NCBI GenBank assembly: GCA_025765615.1
Contig: JAIVFJ010000240.1
Coordinates: 1-64,000, forward strand
DNA length: 64,000 nucleotides
From: Zopfochytrium polystomum
Taxonomy: Eukaryota; Chytridiomycota; Chytridiomycetes; Chytridiales; Chytridiaceae
Reading direction: 5' to 3'
The notes beneath the pieces are model-generated. The model had not been told where the DNA came from and did not search any database. It saw nothing but the letters and a program-made list of their open reading frames with translations. The translations under genes and the position numbers were made by a program. This document shows, in pieces, positions 20,029 through 31,060 of this stretch; the stretch's first letter is position 1; each line of letters starts with the position of its first letter.

Positions 20029-22453
20029 ATGAGCACGAGCAACGGCAAGAAGCGCACGGCAGCCTCGGCCGCGGGGGCGGACGGCGACCTCCATGCCAGC
20101 AACGACCCCCAGCAGCAGCACAATGGCAGCTCCGCCGCCGACGGCAGCAAGAAGGCAAAGACCGACACGCCGCCGGTCGCAGCTGCCGCCGCGGCCGCCG
20201 AGAAACAGAAGCTGTACATCTTCGACACCTCGCTGCGCGACGGCGAACAGGCACGTTCCAGCCAACCCCGTTCAACCCATCCAGCCCAACCACCCGCGTG
20301 CGCCCCCTCCTTCAACACCGTCGCTGTTGGCGACCCTTTCCTACCGGCCTTGCCTTTCCTTTCCTCGCAGCATGGCCTCCTTTGATAATGAATGATTCCT
20401 TCCATCACAGTCACCCGGCGTCACGCTGACAGCAGACGAAAAAGTCGAGATTGCTCGCCAGCTGTCGCGGCTAGGCGTCGACATTTGCGAGGCTGGCTTC
20501 CCCATCGCGTCCATCGGCGACTTTGAAGCCGTGCAGCGGATCGCAAAGGAAGTCGGCCCGCTTACGAGCAACAGGAAGAGCGGGAAGCCGATGGTAAGGG
20601 CCAATAATAAAACGGAAGACCCTGCAGCTCACCCGTCTTCCGTCTGTATTTGCAGGTGATTGCGGGGCTTGCTCGCGCCGTTCCCACCGACATTCAGCGC
20701 GCGCACGACGCCGTGAAGCACGCTCCGCTCCACCGCATCCACACGTTCCTCGCCACCTCCGACCTCCACCTCAAGTACAAGCTGCGGATCTCGCGCGAGG
20801 AGTGCATCACCCGCGCCACCGCTGCCGTCCAGTTTGCGCGGTCCCTCGGGTGCACGGATGTCGAGTTTTCGCCAGAGGACGCCGGGCGGTCCGACAAGGA
20901 CTTTTTGTGCGAGGTGCTCGCGGCAGTCATCCGTGCTGGTGCCACGACCCTCAACATTCCCGACACCGTTGGATACAATACCCCCGAGGAGTACGGTGCA
21001 ATCATTCGGTACTTGGTGGAGAACACTGAGGGTGCTGATAAGGTGAGGGCGGATCCGTTGCGTCGCTCCACGGGTTTCTCATGATCTTTTTGTCGGAAAC
21101 AAGGTGATTTGGTCGACCCACTGCCACAACGACCTTGGCCTTGCAACAGCGAACACCCTTGCCGGCATTGTGAATGGTGCGCGCCAAGTGGAAGTTACAA
21201 TTAACGGCATCGGAGAGCGTGCAGGCAACACGGCCTTGGAGGAGATTGTGATGGCCATCCACACCCACCCAAACACGTTCCCGGTGTACCACACCATCGA
21301 CACGCAGCAGATCTACATCACCTCCCAGCTCGTGACCAAAAAGACGGGCATGCCGGTTCAACCGAACAAGGCGATCGTGGGCGCAAACGCCTTTGCGCAT
21401 GAGTCAGGCATCCACCAGGACGGCGTCCTGAAGCACAAGGCGACCTACGAAATCATCCAACCCGAGTCTATCGGCCTGCCCTCCAACTCGCTGGTCCTCG
21501 GCAAACACTCTGGCCGCAACGCCTTCCGCGCACGGATCGAGCAGATCCTCGGCGACTCGGTGTACGCTGACAAGCTCGCGTCGCAGCCCGCCGCGTTCGA
21601 GACGCTCTTTGCGAGCTTCAAGCGCCTCGCCGACACGAAAAAGAGCGGCGTCACCGAGCAGGACCTGTACGCCCTCCTCGACGACCAGCTCAACATTGAC
21701 GCCTCCGTCCGCGAAATTTACCGCCTCAAGTCGCTGCAGGTCGTCTCCGGGAGCGTCGTCATGGCCACCGCCACCGTCGCGCTGTGGGACTACTCGAACG
21801 CGGCATCGGGCGCGGACGCCTCGAACGGCGACGCCGGGTCCCCCGCCGCCGCAGCCGCGGTTTCCGGGGCGTCTTCGTCGTCTTCGACGGCCGCAGCAAC
21901 CGCATCGCCGTCCGGCGGCGCCTCTTCCACCCCGTCCTCTTCATCCTCCACAGCCGCGGCAGGCGAGCCCCTCCCGCCGCCAGGCGTCGTCGAGCGAGTG
22001 GACGCCGCGATCGGGCACGGCCCCGTGCACGCCATCTTCTCTGCGATCAACCGGCTGGTGGGGCTCCGCGGCAACCTTCTCGCGTCGTACGAAGTCAAAG
22101 CCGTGACGGAGGGGTCGGACGCGCTGGGCAAGGTCGTTGTGCGGATCCACGAGGACCTTGCGACGGCCGACGGCGGCGAGACGGCGTCGGGAGACGCCTC
22201 GAGCGGCGGCGGGGTCGGCGGGGTCGGCGGCGCGGGGGAGACGCTGGGGCGGGCGCCGCGGCTGCACGAGGGCGGCAGCGTCGGCAAGGAGCGTGCGCAG
22301 GGCCACGGCACGGACGAGGACATTTTGGTGGCGTCGGCCAAAGCGTACATCAACGCGGTCAACCGGCTGCTGGACGGGCGGCGGAGGCGGAAGGAGGAGA
22401 AGGCGCGGGGCGCGGCGGCGGCTGAGGTCGTGAGCCGGCAGGTGGACGTTTGA
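20029..22453 (+). CDS. 2-isopropylmalate synthase, LeuA (bacterial/plant) type
   Basis: Four exons (20029-20250, 20411-20593, 20656-21042, 21104-22453; phases agree) give 713 aa. The catalytic domain starts [20 protein letters not shown], the LeuA form of the DRE-TIM metallolyase motif. Metal ligands appear in [14 protein letters not shown], and the linker [15 protein letters not shown] is clear. The C-terminal LeuA regulatory domain is present but split by Ala/Ser/Gly-rich insertions. The first ~60 residues are low-complexity. Reaction: acetyl-CoA + 2-oxoisovalerate to 2-isopropylmalate, the first step of leucine synthesis. Dikarya mostly use the other subtype (Leu4-like, with DLRDGNQ), so this form is notable. 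Intron 1 starts with GC, a GC-AG intron. The N-terminus shows no obvious mitochondrial presequence. Confidence 0.9.
20251..20410 (+). other. GC-AG intron in the isopropylmalate synthase gene
   Basis: The exon must end at CAG (DGEQ) and resume at TCA (SPGV) to keep the family motif. The intron then begins GCACGT and ends ATCACAG. No GT donor in the right phase is available. Confidence 0.75.
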
Positions 22454-23698
22454 AAAAAAGAAAGGAAAAAAACAGAAAAAGACGGTGGAGGAGCACAAAC
22501 GTGACGCTCACTGAGAAGAAGAAGAAGAAGAAAAAAAAAATCGACAAGAATCAACCGTTTTGTTTTTGAGGTTCTTCATTCAAATTTGAATTCTTGTTGC
22601 TGGCTTCAACAACAAGCGACTTCGGTCAAGGATGAGAGAGTGAGAAGATAAAAAAGCAAAAACTCAAGTTATGGGGACTGCTTTCCAAAAACACAAAGCA
22701 AAAGGATCGTTGAGACGCACTAAGACAAAAGTCTGCCTCCAAAACGAAATGGTGGAGGGAGAGGTACGAAGGAAAAAAAAAAAGTGGGGCTCGCAGAGCC
22801 CACTCTTTTTTTTGCACGAAAACCATTCAGGTAAAAAACAGTAAAATGAGGCTTCGAGAAGAAATCCATCCAGGAAACGAGGGGGAAACAACATATGCAA
22901 GATTGTGGGGTTGTTGATTGAAAGAATGCAGGGAGAAAAAAACATATGTGGGGGTGGAGGACGGGGTTTGCCATATTGCAGAAGAAAGGAACGACCGGGC
23001 TTGCATGTTTGAATAAGAGAGAAAGTGCTCAATGGATTGAGGGAGGAAATGAGTTCTTTTTCGCAAGCAGAAAGAAAAATAACACGGTCAGTTGTGGGAT
23101 TGCAAAAACGGAAACGACACAGGAGAGGGACTTTTGAGGCCGGGTTGAAAAACGAAAAAACAGAAGGAGAGATCACTTTGCACGGGTAGCAGAACCTAAC
23201 ACAAAAAAGAAACATGGTTTGGTAACAAGAAATGATTCGTAAAAAGGGGAAATGTTGGGTGGTACATTAACGGGAAAACGATAACAAAAACTTTGGAACA
23301 AGTAGAAAGGGGGAATACCAATGAACAGCACGGTTACCACCCTTTCTTGGTAATACAGTGTCGCGGGGAGGAGGTTGCAGAGGCTCACGCAACTGCACGG
23401 CAGCCGTGAGCTACAAAATGCAAACCAAGGGAGAGGAGATTCCCCTGTGGCGGGCCACCACCACGTCCAAAATGTTAATAAGGGGGGGCGGAAGAAGAAC
23501 GGATGCTCCGCTCGACGAAGCACAATGCACCAGGATATGTCACACCTACCCACCGCGAAAAACCCGTCGCACCCAAAAACACACACACACACACGCCAGA
23601 GAGAGAAACAAATGGGCCACTCTGGTCACACCCATTCTCCCCTCTTCGCGTTCCGCTTACAGGGACCCCCTCAAGCACAAAAAGGAAGGGGTCACCAC
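22454..23698. other. convergent 3' intergenic region, no gene seen
   Basis: Purine-rich, lower-GC stretch between two convergent genes. It contains one long minus-strand frame (22664-23215, 183 codons) of Phe/Ser/Cys-rich composition with no motif, probably chance. Confidence 0.5.
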
Positions 23699-24840
23699 TT
23701 AGCGAACATGAACGCCGGAGCTCGCGCGCACGCCGCCGCCGGACCCCTTGGCGGCCTCGAGCGCGCCGTCGATGCCAATGACCCAACCGAGGAAGCCGAC
23801 GAAACCCGAGACGCCCGGCGCGGCCTCGTGGATGGCCGACGGGCGGCGTGCGCCTGCGGGCTTGGCGCCCTTCCAGACGCGCGGCTCCTCGCCGTCGCGA
23901 GCGGCCCACTCCTCGACCATGCGCTGGAAGCTGCGTTCCTTTGCGGACGAGGCGGTCGAGGCGGGCGAGGTGGACGTGGTGCGCGGGGGCAGCTTCTTGG
24001 TGAAGCGGCGCAGCGAGGTGGTACGTGGCGGCGGAGGCGAGCGGCTGGTTTTGTCTGGCGAGCGAGAGGTTGCGGCGGTGGAGGAGGAGGAGGAGGAGGA
24101 GGCGGGGGACGGGACGGTCACGGCAGCGATGGCTTCGTCTGTGGTGAGGGACGGGGTGAAGGAGAGCTCCGAGGACGTTGGGGAGGGCGGCGCGGGCGAG
24201 CCGGACATCGAGAAGGCGGCGATCTCGGAGCGGAAGTCGAAGCTGAGGGACCTTTGCGGGTCCATTGGGAGCAGGGACGGCGATGGCTGTCCACTGACCT
24301 CGAACGGCGAGAGCGGCGGGCCTGGTGACAGTTGGGCGTTGTTGTCGTAAGTGTAGGTGTTGGGGGCGGGAACAGGAATGGACAGGGGCGTGAGAAAGGC
24401 GGATGGCTCTCGCGGCAAAGGCGACTTGGAACGCGCGCGCTCCACTTGAAGCTGTTTTTCGAGGGAGCGCACTCTCGCAGAATAGAGCGATGCTTGGAGC
24501 TCTGCGGCTTTTCGCGCTTTTTGTTCAGAGTCGAGAGCACCAGAGATCTCCTTCACCGCGACTTCGGCAGCGGCCTTAGCATTCCTTGCAGCTGCCATCT
24601 GCGCAAACAGGGCCGATTCGCGCTCTTGGGCGAATTTGAGTGCCGATCGGGCGGCTTCGATGTTTTGCTCCGATCGGATCACGCGCTGCTCAAGCTCCGA
24701 GTTCGCCTTTTCCAGTTTGTGCACGTGTTTGGCCAAGGTGGCCGCGGTTTCTTCAGCGTCTTGGAGATTAGCCATGGTCTCCGCATCGAGGTTCTGGAAG
24801 GCGTGAAGTTTCGCGGCGGCTTCTTGAAGTTTCTGTGTAG

Positions 24841-24872
<32 letters not shown>

Positions 24873-25934
24873 GAGAGAACAATGAGGCTTGTTCAGATAT
24901 TTTTTTTGCGTAGATCAAATTTGCAAATCCGACAAGCGATCCGCAGTGACATACCTTACGCACGGTCTCGACCTCGCTCTCGAGGTCTTCTTTCACCTGA
25001 CCAGCTTCGACCAGTCTTGTCTCGAGTATTTTGATCCGGCGCTCGAGCTGCTCTTCGTCCATGTCGTCAAAGTCAACAATGCTTCGTTCCCGCGAGAGGC
25101 TGCTCATCGCGCTCCGTGCTGACTTTGAGGACTTTTGCGACATTGAGCGGGACAGACGCGCACCAAGGAAAGTCTCTGTTGGAGAAGATGAGAAGGCGGC
25201 GTCGGGCTCGGTGACGCCGTCAGAAGCTGTGGGGTCGAGAACGCTCATGCGGTTCCGCTCCGCGATTGAGGGTGAACGAGAGTAGCGAGAGCTGAGAGAA
25301 GGGGCACGAACGCGCTTTGAAAAAGCAATGCGTTTAAAAGGTGTTTGGGTGGTGGAGTCAGTGGATGAGATGCGGTGGGTGGACGTGGGCCCCCTTAAAT
25401 TGGAGCTCCTCTTACCGCAAAGCTCCTGTTCCTACGGTGGGTCTTGCCCAGATCGGAAGAGGTGAGGTGCGAGTCACCAAATCCTTGAAGGACGGGCTCC
25501 TCTTCCACCGAGGCGATCATCGAGGACAAGGCGGAGCTGCTCGCAAACCGCCTGTGGCCCGGTCTCTGGCGCGGCTGGGATGGTACAGAAAGAGATAGGG
25601 AAGGTCGGAGAGACGTTGTTGGAGGGGACGGTATTCCGTCCTCGAACTGTTGTTGTTGTTGTTCTCCGCTTGGGGAGGATGCAATGGTGAGGTCATTTGA
25701 AGTAGAGGTTGAACTGTCGGCTGGCGATTGCGTTCGCGGGAGGTTGTTGGGAGGTTGTGGGAGGGAGCTCGTCTGGAAGTCGCTGCTGGACGTCGAGCTG
25801 AAGGAGTCGCGGTCGTGGCGGTTCCGGCGTTCGCTGTCGTCGACTGGGAAGATGTTGGCAAGAGAAGAGCGGGACGGGCGGCGAGAGCGGCCGCCTCGGA
25901 CCTTTGTGGCTGCAGCGTCCTCGTCTGCAAGCAT
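23699..25934 (-). CDS. coiled-coil, Ser/Pro-rich protein of unknown function
   Basis: Three exons (25416-25934, 24955-25314, 23699-24832; phases agree) give 670 aa. Residues about 1-190 are Ser/Arg/Pro-rich and look disordered, with a short Gln run. Residues about 230-420 form a long heptad-like coiled coil starting near DMDEEQLERRIKILETRLVE, then Ala/Glu/Lys-rich. The rest is Ser/Pro-rich with many SP sites, a basic patch (RRFTKKLPPR) and a weakly hydrophobic segment near the end (GVSGFVGFLGWVIGIDGAL). I do not recognise the family. The layout suggests a cytoskeletal or membrane-tethering scaffold, but that is a guess. Intron 2 has a 26-base T run on the plus strand. Confidence 0.7.
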
Positions 25935-26478
25935 GCCTTCGTTCTCGTTCTTTCTTTTCGGTGCTGAGCTTCGTTGTCCGCGAGGCGCGTTAAGTAGACG
26001 ATCTCGATGATGATGATGATGATGATGATGATGAAGGTGATGACGATGAAGGAGTCCTTCAAGGGTTGCTGTGTGTTTGCTGTTGGGTTTGGCTTGTTCT
26101 CTCTGGTTTGTCTTTCTGGGCCGCTCGCGCGCTGTCTGTTTGTCTGTCTGTCTGTCTGTCGCTCTCCCTTTGCCCAGCCTCCTCCCTCTCTCGCTCTCTG
26201 TCGCTGCGTCTGCTCCACTTCATTCTATGCATTTATCCCAACCAAAACCAACCTTTGTCGAGCGCCCAAGTCTGTCCGAAGGTCTTGTCGCGAATTGGAC
26301 AGATGTGTCTGCGCCCGTTGGCATTTTTGGCTTCGCCCGCCGCCCGCTCAATTAATTGCTCGAGCGTGGAAATTTTGAGGCTGCCCGCCGGGCTAAGCTG
26401 ATTGATTGATGGATCAATCAATCAGTCGTTGGAGCGAACCGGTTCGCTCATTACCAAGCATCTTCCCTCGAGTCTCGA

Positions 26479-26516
<38 letters not shown>

Positions 26517-26749
26517 CCTCCCTCCCTCTCTCGGTCTCTCTGTCACTGTCCCTTCTCTCACCTGCCCTTCCTTCCGTGGGCTTTCCAGCGAAGAATTGCG
26601 AGAGGCAGCGCAAATTTCAGGCGAAACGAAAAATGGACTGCTGTAATATGTACGTCATGTGATGCGCAAACATCACTTTTGCCCCCCATCACCGATACAG
26701 TTTTCGGACAGCCAAGTCCGCTCCCTCCTCCTTTCCCCACTCTCAAGCC
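25935..26749. other. intergenic region rich in microsatellites
   Basis: Contains (GAT)n at 26008-26034, (TGTC)n around 26131-26161 and (CT)n at 26482-26511. No gene recognised. It separates the start of the coiled-coil gene from the 3' end of the kinase gene. Confidence 0.6.
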
Positions 26750-29282
26750 TCAAAAGTCGCGAAACTGGTCGTCGTGCGTCCCATCCGTCTTGTCCGGCTT
26801 CAAGCGCCCCGCCTGCAACTTGATCACCGAGCTCTCCTCGGGGTACACGTCAAAGTACGCCAAGTCGTCCTCGCCCCTCAAGTCCGGCACGAACGGCGGC
26901 GTGCCCGCGCCGGCCTCCATCCTCGCCCACTCGACGTCCGCAAACCACGGGTGTCCGCGCACGTCCCGCGCGCCGCCGGCGACGCCGAACGCCGCGTTCT
27001 TGGGCGTCCACGCGCCGAGCCGGCGCGCCGGGTTGCGCGCGAGCAGGCCGGCCACCAGCGCCTTGGCGTCACCCTTGATCTGCGAGCTCCACCGCATGCT
27101 GCTCCCGGCGCCGCCGCCCTCGCCGCCGCCGCCGCCGTCGTTCCCCGCGCTCTCGTCAATCACCCGCTCGTAGATCCGCAGCGGCGTGTCGGCGTAGAAC
27201 GGGGTGTACCCCGCCATCAGCTCGTACGTCACGATCCCCACGGACCACCAGTCGGCCGTCAGCGTGTACGGCTCGCGCAGGATGATCTCCGGCGCCATGT
27301 ACGCCGGCGTGCCGCAGAACGTCGCGGCTTGCGTGAGCGGCGACGGGTGAGGTTTGGCGAAGCCAAAGTCGGTGATTTTGAGGTGGCCGGTCGCCGTTAC
27401 GAGGATGTTCTGGTCGCGGCAGTGGGTTGGGCGTGCGCGAGTGGATGTGAAAGGGAGGAGGGGGAAGACGGGGAAATCGTGTTAGTGCAAATGGGAACGC
27501 CGTAGTTCCGAGTTCCACACCTCAGGCTTCAAGTCCCGAAAAATAATGCCTTTGCTGTGAATGAACTCGACCCCGAGCACAATCTCCGCCGCGTAGAACT
27601 TTGCCTCCTCCTCCAGAAACCGGCCGTACCTCCGTATATGGCTCCACAAGTCGCCTCCGGACACAAACTCCATGACCATGTACAAGTGTCGCGGGTCCTG
27701 AAACGTCGCTACCAAATTCACGATGAACGGGCAGACAGGGTCCGCGCTTCCCAGCTGCTGCAACAGCGTCTTTTCGTGTAGCACGTGCCGCGTCTGCTTC
27801 GTGGCGACAATCTGATGCTTTCGCAGCGACTTTATGGCGTACGGAGTTCCGATCATGATCCCGCTGGACGGCGCGCGCGTCGGCGAGTGCGAGTGCTGCC
27901 GGGGGTCGGCGGGTGCGTGCGGCGATGGGTGCGCGGAAAGCGGGATGGGGCTGCGCAGTCTGGTGAAGTGGACCGAGGCGAACGCGCCGCGGCCGATTTG
28001 TGCGCCGATTTCAAAGTCGCTGAGGGTGAGGCTTGGGGAAGGTGCGGGCGGGTGGGGTTGCTTGAGCTGTTGGGTGCTTACGGAGCTCGCGGTGGTGTGC
28101 CGACGAGTGATGGTCCCGGCAGCCTGCAGGGATTCTGTTTTTCAATTACAATTAGGGGTGGCGGAAAGTGAGGAGAAAGCTCTGGTCAGCAAGGTCGTGG
28201 ATGAAAATACAGCTTGCAGACGTTTATCTGGACGCGAAGGCGTGGTTGGCGCGGCCGGTGCAACGGCAGACTTTCGCGGAATAACAGAGTTCCAAGCGTC
28301 GGCCAACGCTCCGACGAAGCCTTTCGATCCCTCTCGTCCGCTTGTAGTGCTCGGCCTCTGGGGTCCAGGGTCCTTTTGCGGGAGTGGCCCCACTTCGTCT
28401 TTTTCCGGATCCTTCTTTGGCGGAATCGGCTTTGACGGAGCGCTTGGGTTCGTCCCAACAGCCTGTTGTGAGTGCAGTCCATCGGCTGGCTGCAGCGGCT
28501 TCGGCTGCGCGCCGCTGGTTCCAGTGCCCTCTGAAGCAGGAGGCTGAGGAGGCGGAAGAACCGCCACGACGCCGGTCAACGTCGGCGTGGCACCGCCATT
28601 CCCCGCATCCTGCGCCGGCGCCGTGCCAGACTGAGCGCTCGTCGGGCCTTCGTTTTTCTCGTGTGTCGGCAGCGAGCCCCCACCTCCTCCATCCTCGCTG
28701 CTGGCCGCCGTGTCGACCATGACGGTGCAAGCCAAACGCGACGCTCTCCTCGGCTTTCCCTGCAGATCCTTGACGCCCGCCGCGCCCGGAAGCGGCTTCA
28801 GTTTGACGGCTTTGGGCGCTCCAGGGATGGAGGAGGTGGAACCGTGTTGAGAGGGCGCCAGGCTGGCTTTGCTGCGCAGGTTTGCGCGAGACTTGAGGGT
28901 TTGGGCGTGTCCGGCTTTCAGTGCCTTCCCCGCACCACCGCCGTTTCCTGACATATACGTGGTGCTGGTGCTGTTTGCTGCGGACAGTGGCGGCAGTTGC
29001 TGTCTCGACGATGTGAGCGACTTGGTTGCGAGATGGGGCATCAGTGACAGATCGCTCAGATCAGTGTTGGGATCCAAGGAGGAGGTTAAACCCCCATTCG
29101 CGGCGAGAGTGGGGACTGCTGTGTTGCGGGCTTTCAGTGAGCCGCCCACCCCGTGGTCCCCTGGACCCTTGGGCATCGTATCCCCAGGGGCAGCAGTCTG
29201 TGCGGAGGAAGCAAACCGAGGCGTCCTAGTCTCCAGAAGAGTATCCAGCGTATCAAGCGTAAGGCCCACCCCGCTCGGATGC
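26750..29282 (-). CDS. PKA-like AGC protein kinase with long N-terminal extension
   Basis: Exons 28211-29282 (5' end open), 27521-28123 and 26750-27409, phases agreeing. The kinase domain has the Gly loop GRGAFASV, catalytic Lys in YAIKSLRK, catalytic loop FRDLKPEN, DFGFAK and GTPAYMAPE. The C-tail has FDVYPEE and ends in FRDF, like the terminal FxxF motif of PKA. An insertion of about 35 Pro/Ser/His-rich residues lies between the Gly loop and the Lys, and a Gly-rich insertion follows IDES. The first ~350 residues are disordered and Ser/Pro/Ala-rich. The long exon opens after an acceptor (TTTTAG near 29283) without an ATG; the first in-frame ATG is at 29176, so the start is unresolved. Family knowledge: cAMP-dependent or PRKX-like Ser/Thr kinase. 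Regulation by cAMP is inferred. Confidence 0.85.
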
Positions 29283-29635
29283 TAAAATTAGTGACTAAGA
29301 TGTTAGGCCAATCAGTGGGGCCCGTCTGAAAAAGATACCACATTGTACGAGCGATTCCGAGAGCCGACGCACCCGCTCGGTGGATAAAATAAATAAAATA
29401 TTACTTTGCACGATCAGAAAAGGCCAAAAAAGCGTTGATGAGTGAATTATCAGCAATATCAGCAGTGTCTCACGGAGTTTCGCAACACCGCATTCAGACG
29501 GATCTTCCAGAACCGGTTCGGCCTGGTTTGGACGCTTCTTTTTTTTTTTTTGTTTTTTTTTTCTCTTTGTGTTTGTCTTTCTCGATAGCGAGAGACAGAC
29601 GGAAACAAAACCAGAAAAACAGGAAAAACAGAAAG
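29283..29635. promoter_or_regulatory. divergent promoter region between the AGC kinase and TPPP
   Basis: About 350 bases separate the kinase 5' end (-) from the TPPP ATG (+). It may contain a small first exon of the kinase gene (an ATG at 29343 on the minus strand is a candidate). A T run lies at 29540-29570. Confidence 0.4.
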
Positions 29636-30750
29636 ATGCCGCCGCCCGAGTCCGACACATCCTCCGACGCCGGCTCGGCGTCGCACGGCGCCGCAGCCGC
29701 GGCATCCGCCGCCGCAAACAAAGACCTCCGCTCCGCCTTCGAGGCCTTCGCCTCCTTCGGCAGCTCGCGCAACCTCGCCGCCTCGGCCCCGATCCCGAAC
29801 GCCGCCGCCACCACGATCGACTCGGCCCGCTTCGCAAAGCTCGCGCGCGACACGGGCCTCATCGCTCCGCCCTCCCTCACCATCGTCGACGTCGATCTGA
29901 TCTTTGAAAAGTGCAAGATTGCAAAGGGCACGAGGAAGCTCGACTTTAAAGGGTTTAAGAAGGCGCTGCAGATGGTCGCCGAGAAGCGGCAGTGCGACTA
30001 CTCGCATGTCGTGGCGATAGTCGTGGCGGGATCGCCGGCACTGACCGGAACGGTGAGTCAGCTAAATGGCGCTGGAATCGGCCACATCTTCGTTGGTTAC
30101 TCATGCGGCCTGGTCCGCTTGCTCATTCTTCCATTTCCTTCCACACTTTTTGCCCCCACTTGACAAATACAACCGACATTGCGGCCATCCTTAAAACGCT
30201 CGCCAGATCCCGGACTACGACCCTGTCATTGAAAAGCTGACGGATACGTCGCTGTACACGGGGACACACAAGAACCGGTTCGACCCGGAAACGGGTGTGG
30301 GCCGTGGGCTCGAGGGTCGTGAGCCAGTCAACACCACCTCCAACCTCGCCAATCTCGTTTCCCGCCACAACCCCAACAAGACCCTCGGCGCTCCAACAGT
30401 TGAGTAGAACACGCTCGTTGTGGCCATTATCCTCAGCAGAAATCTACTTCGACCACATAGATTCAAACCCTTTGACGATTTTTCTTCACAAACAGCCTCC
30501 CAAATCACCAGCAATGTCGAGAACAGCTTCCACCCCCAACCGCAGCGGCTCCGAGGGATCACTGGGTTCGGCTCCCTCCTCTCCCTCGGCGCGGCCGTCC
30601 GTCTTTGACAGGCTGACATCGGTATCCACGTTTACCGGCTCCCACAAACATCGATTCAATGCGGACGGCACCGGCAGAGGGAAGGAAGGCAGGGTTGGAG
30701 ACGGCGCCGGAGATGTCGTGTCGGATCTCTCACAAATAACTCGACGCTGA
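29636..30750 (+). CDS. TPPP/p25-alpha protein, fungal type with duplicated C-terminal module
   Basis: Three exons (29636-30052, 30207-30398, 30496-30750; phases agree) give 287 aa. Residues about 30-125 form the N-terminal p25-alpha part (FAKLARDTGLI, VDLIFEKCKIAKGTRKLDF). The C-terminal Rossmann-like signature LYTGTHKNRFDPETGVGRG follows. Exon 3 then supplies a second copy of the signature, FTGSHKHRFNADGTGRG, ending DVVSDLSQITRR. Family knowledge: TPPPs bind and stabilise microtubules and track with cilia and flagella across eukaryotes; flagellated fungi have a special form in which part of the p25-alpha domain is duplicated, which this matches. Likely site: zoospore flagellum or its cytoskeleton. 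Intron 2 uses a GTTGAGT donor. Confidence 0.88.
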
Positions 30751-31060
30751 AGAAATATTTGTTTTGGCAAGCCGTCGAGGAAACCCCATGGTCGAGGAGC
30801 TGTGAAAGTCTACCTGCTCCATCTTAGATCCTTATGTGCTCTTCCTCCTTCACCCTCCACCCTTTCTTTGTAGATTTCCGTTCATTTTGTTACCATTGCT
30901 ACATTTTCGGCGCCCTCTGGAGTCCACGGAACAGTGATGATTGCTCTGTGACACGTTAATAATAGTTTTTGAGCGTTTCATCAAGGACTTCCAAAATCCA
31001 TCCAAGGGATTGCAAGCGGTTGACCGACCAACCAAGCTATGCATAGCTTGAAAACGCGAA
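30751..31060. other. intergenic gap before the decayed large-gene array
   Basis: About 310 bases with no coding signal; includes the likely 3' UTR of the TPPP gene. Confidence 0.6.

Noticed and set aside
22664..23215. 183-codon minus-strand open frame rich in Phe, Ser and Cys
   Set aside because: The composition follows from purine-rich DNA read on the other strand; no family features.
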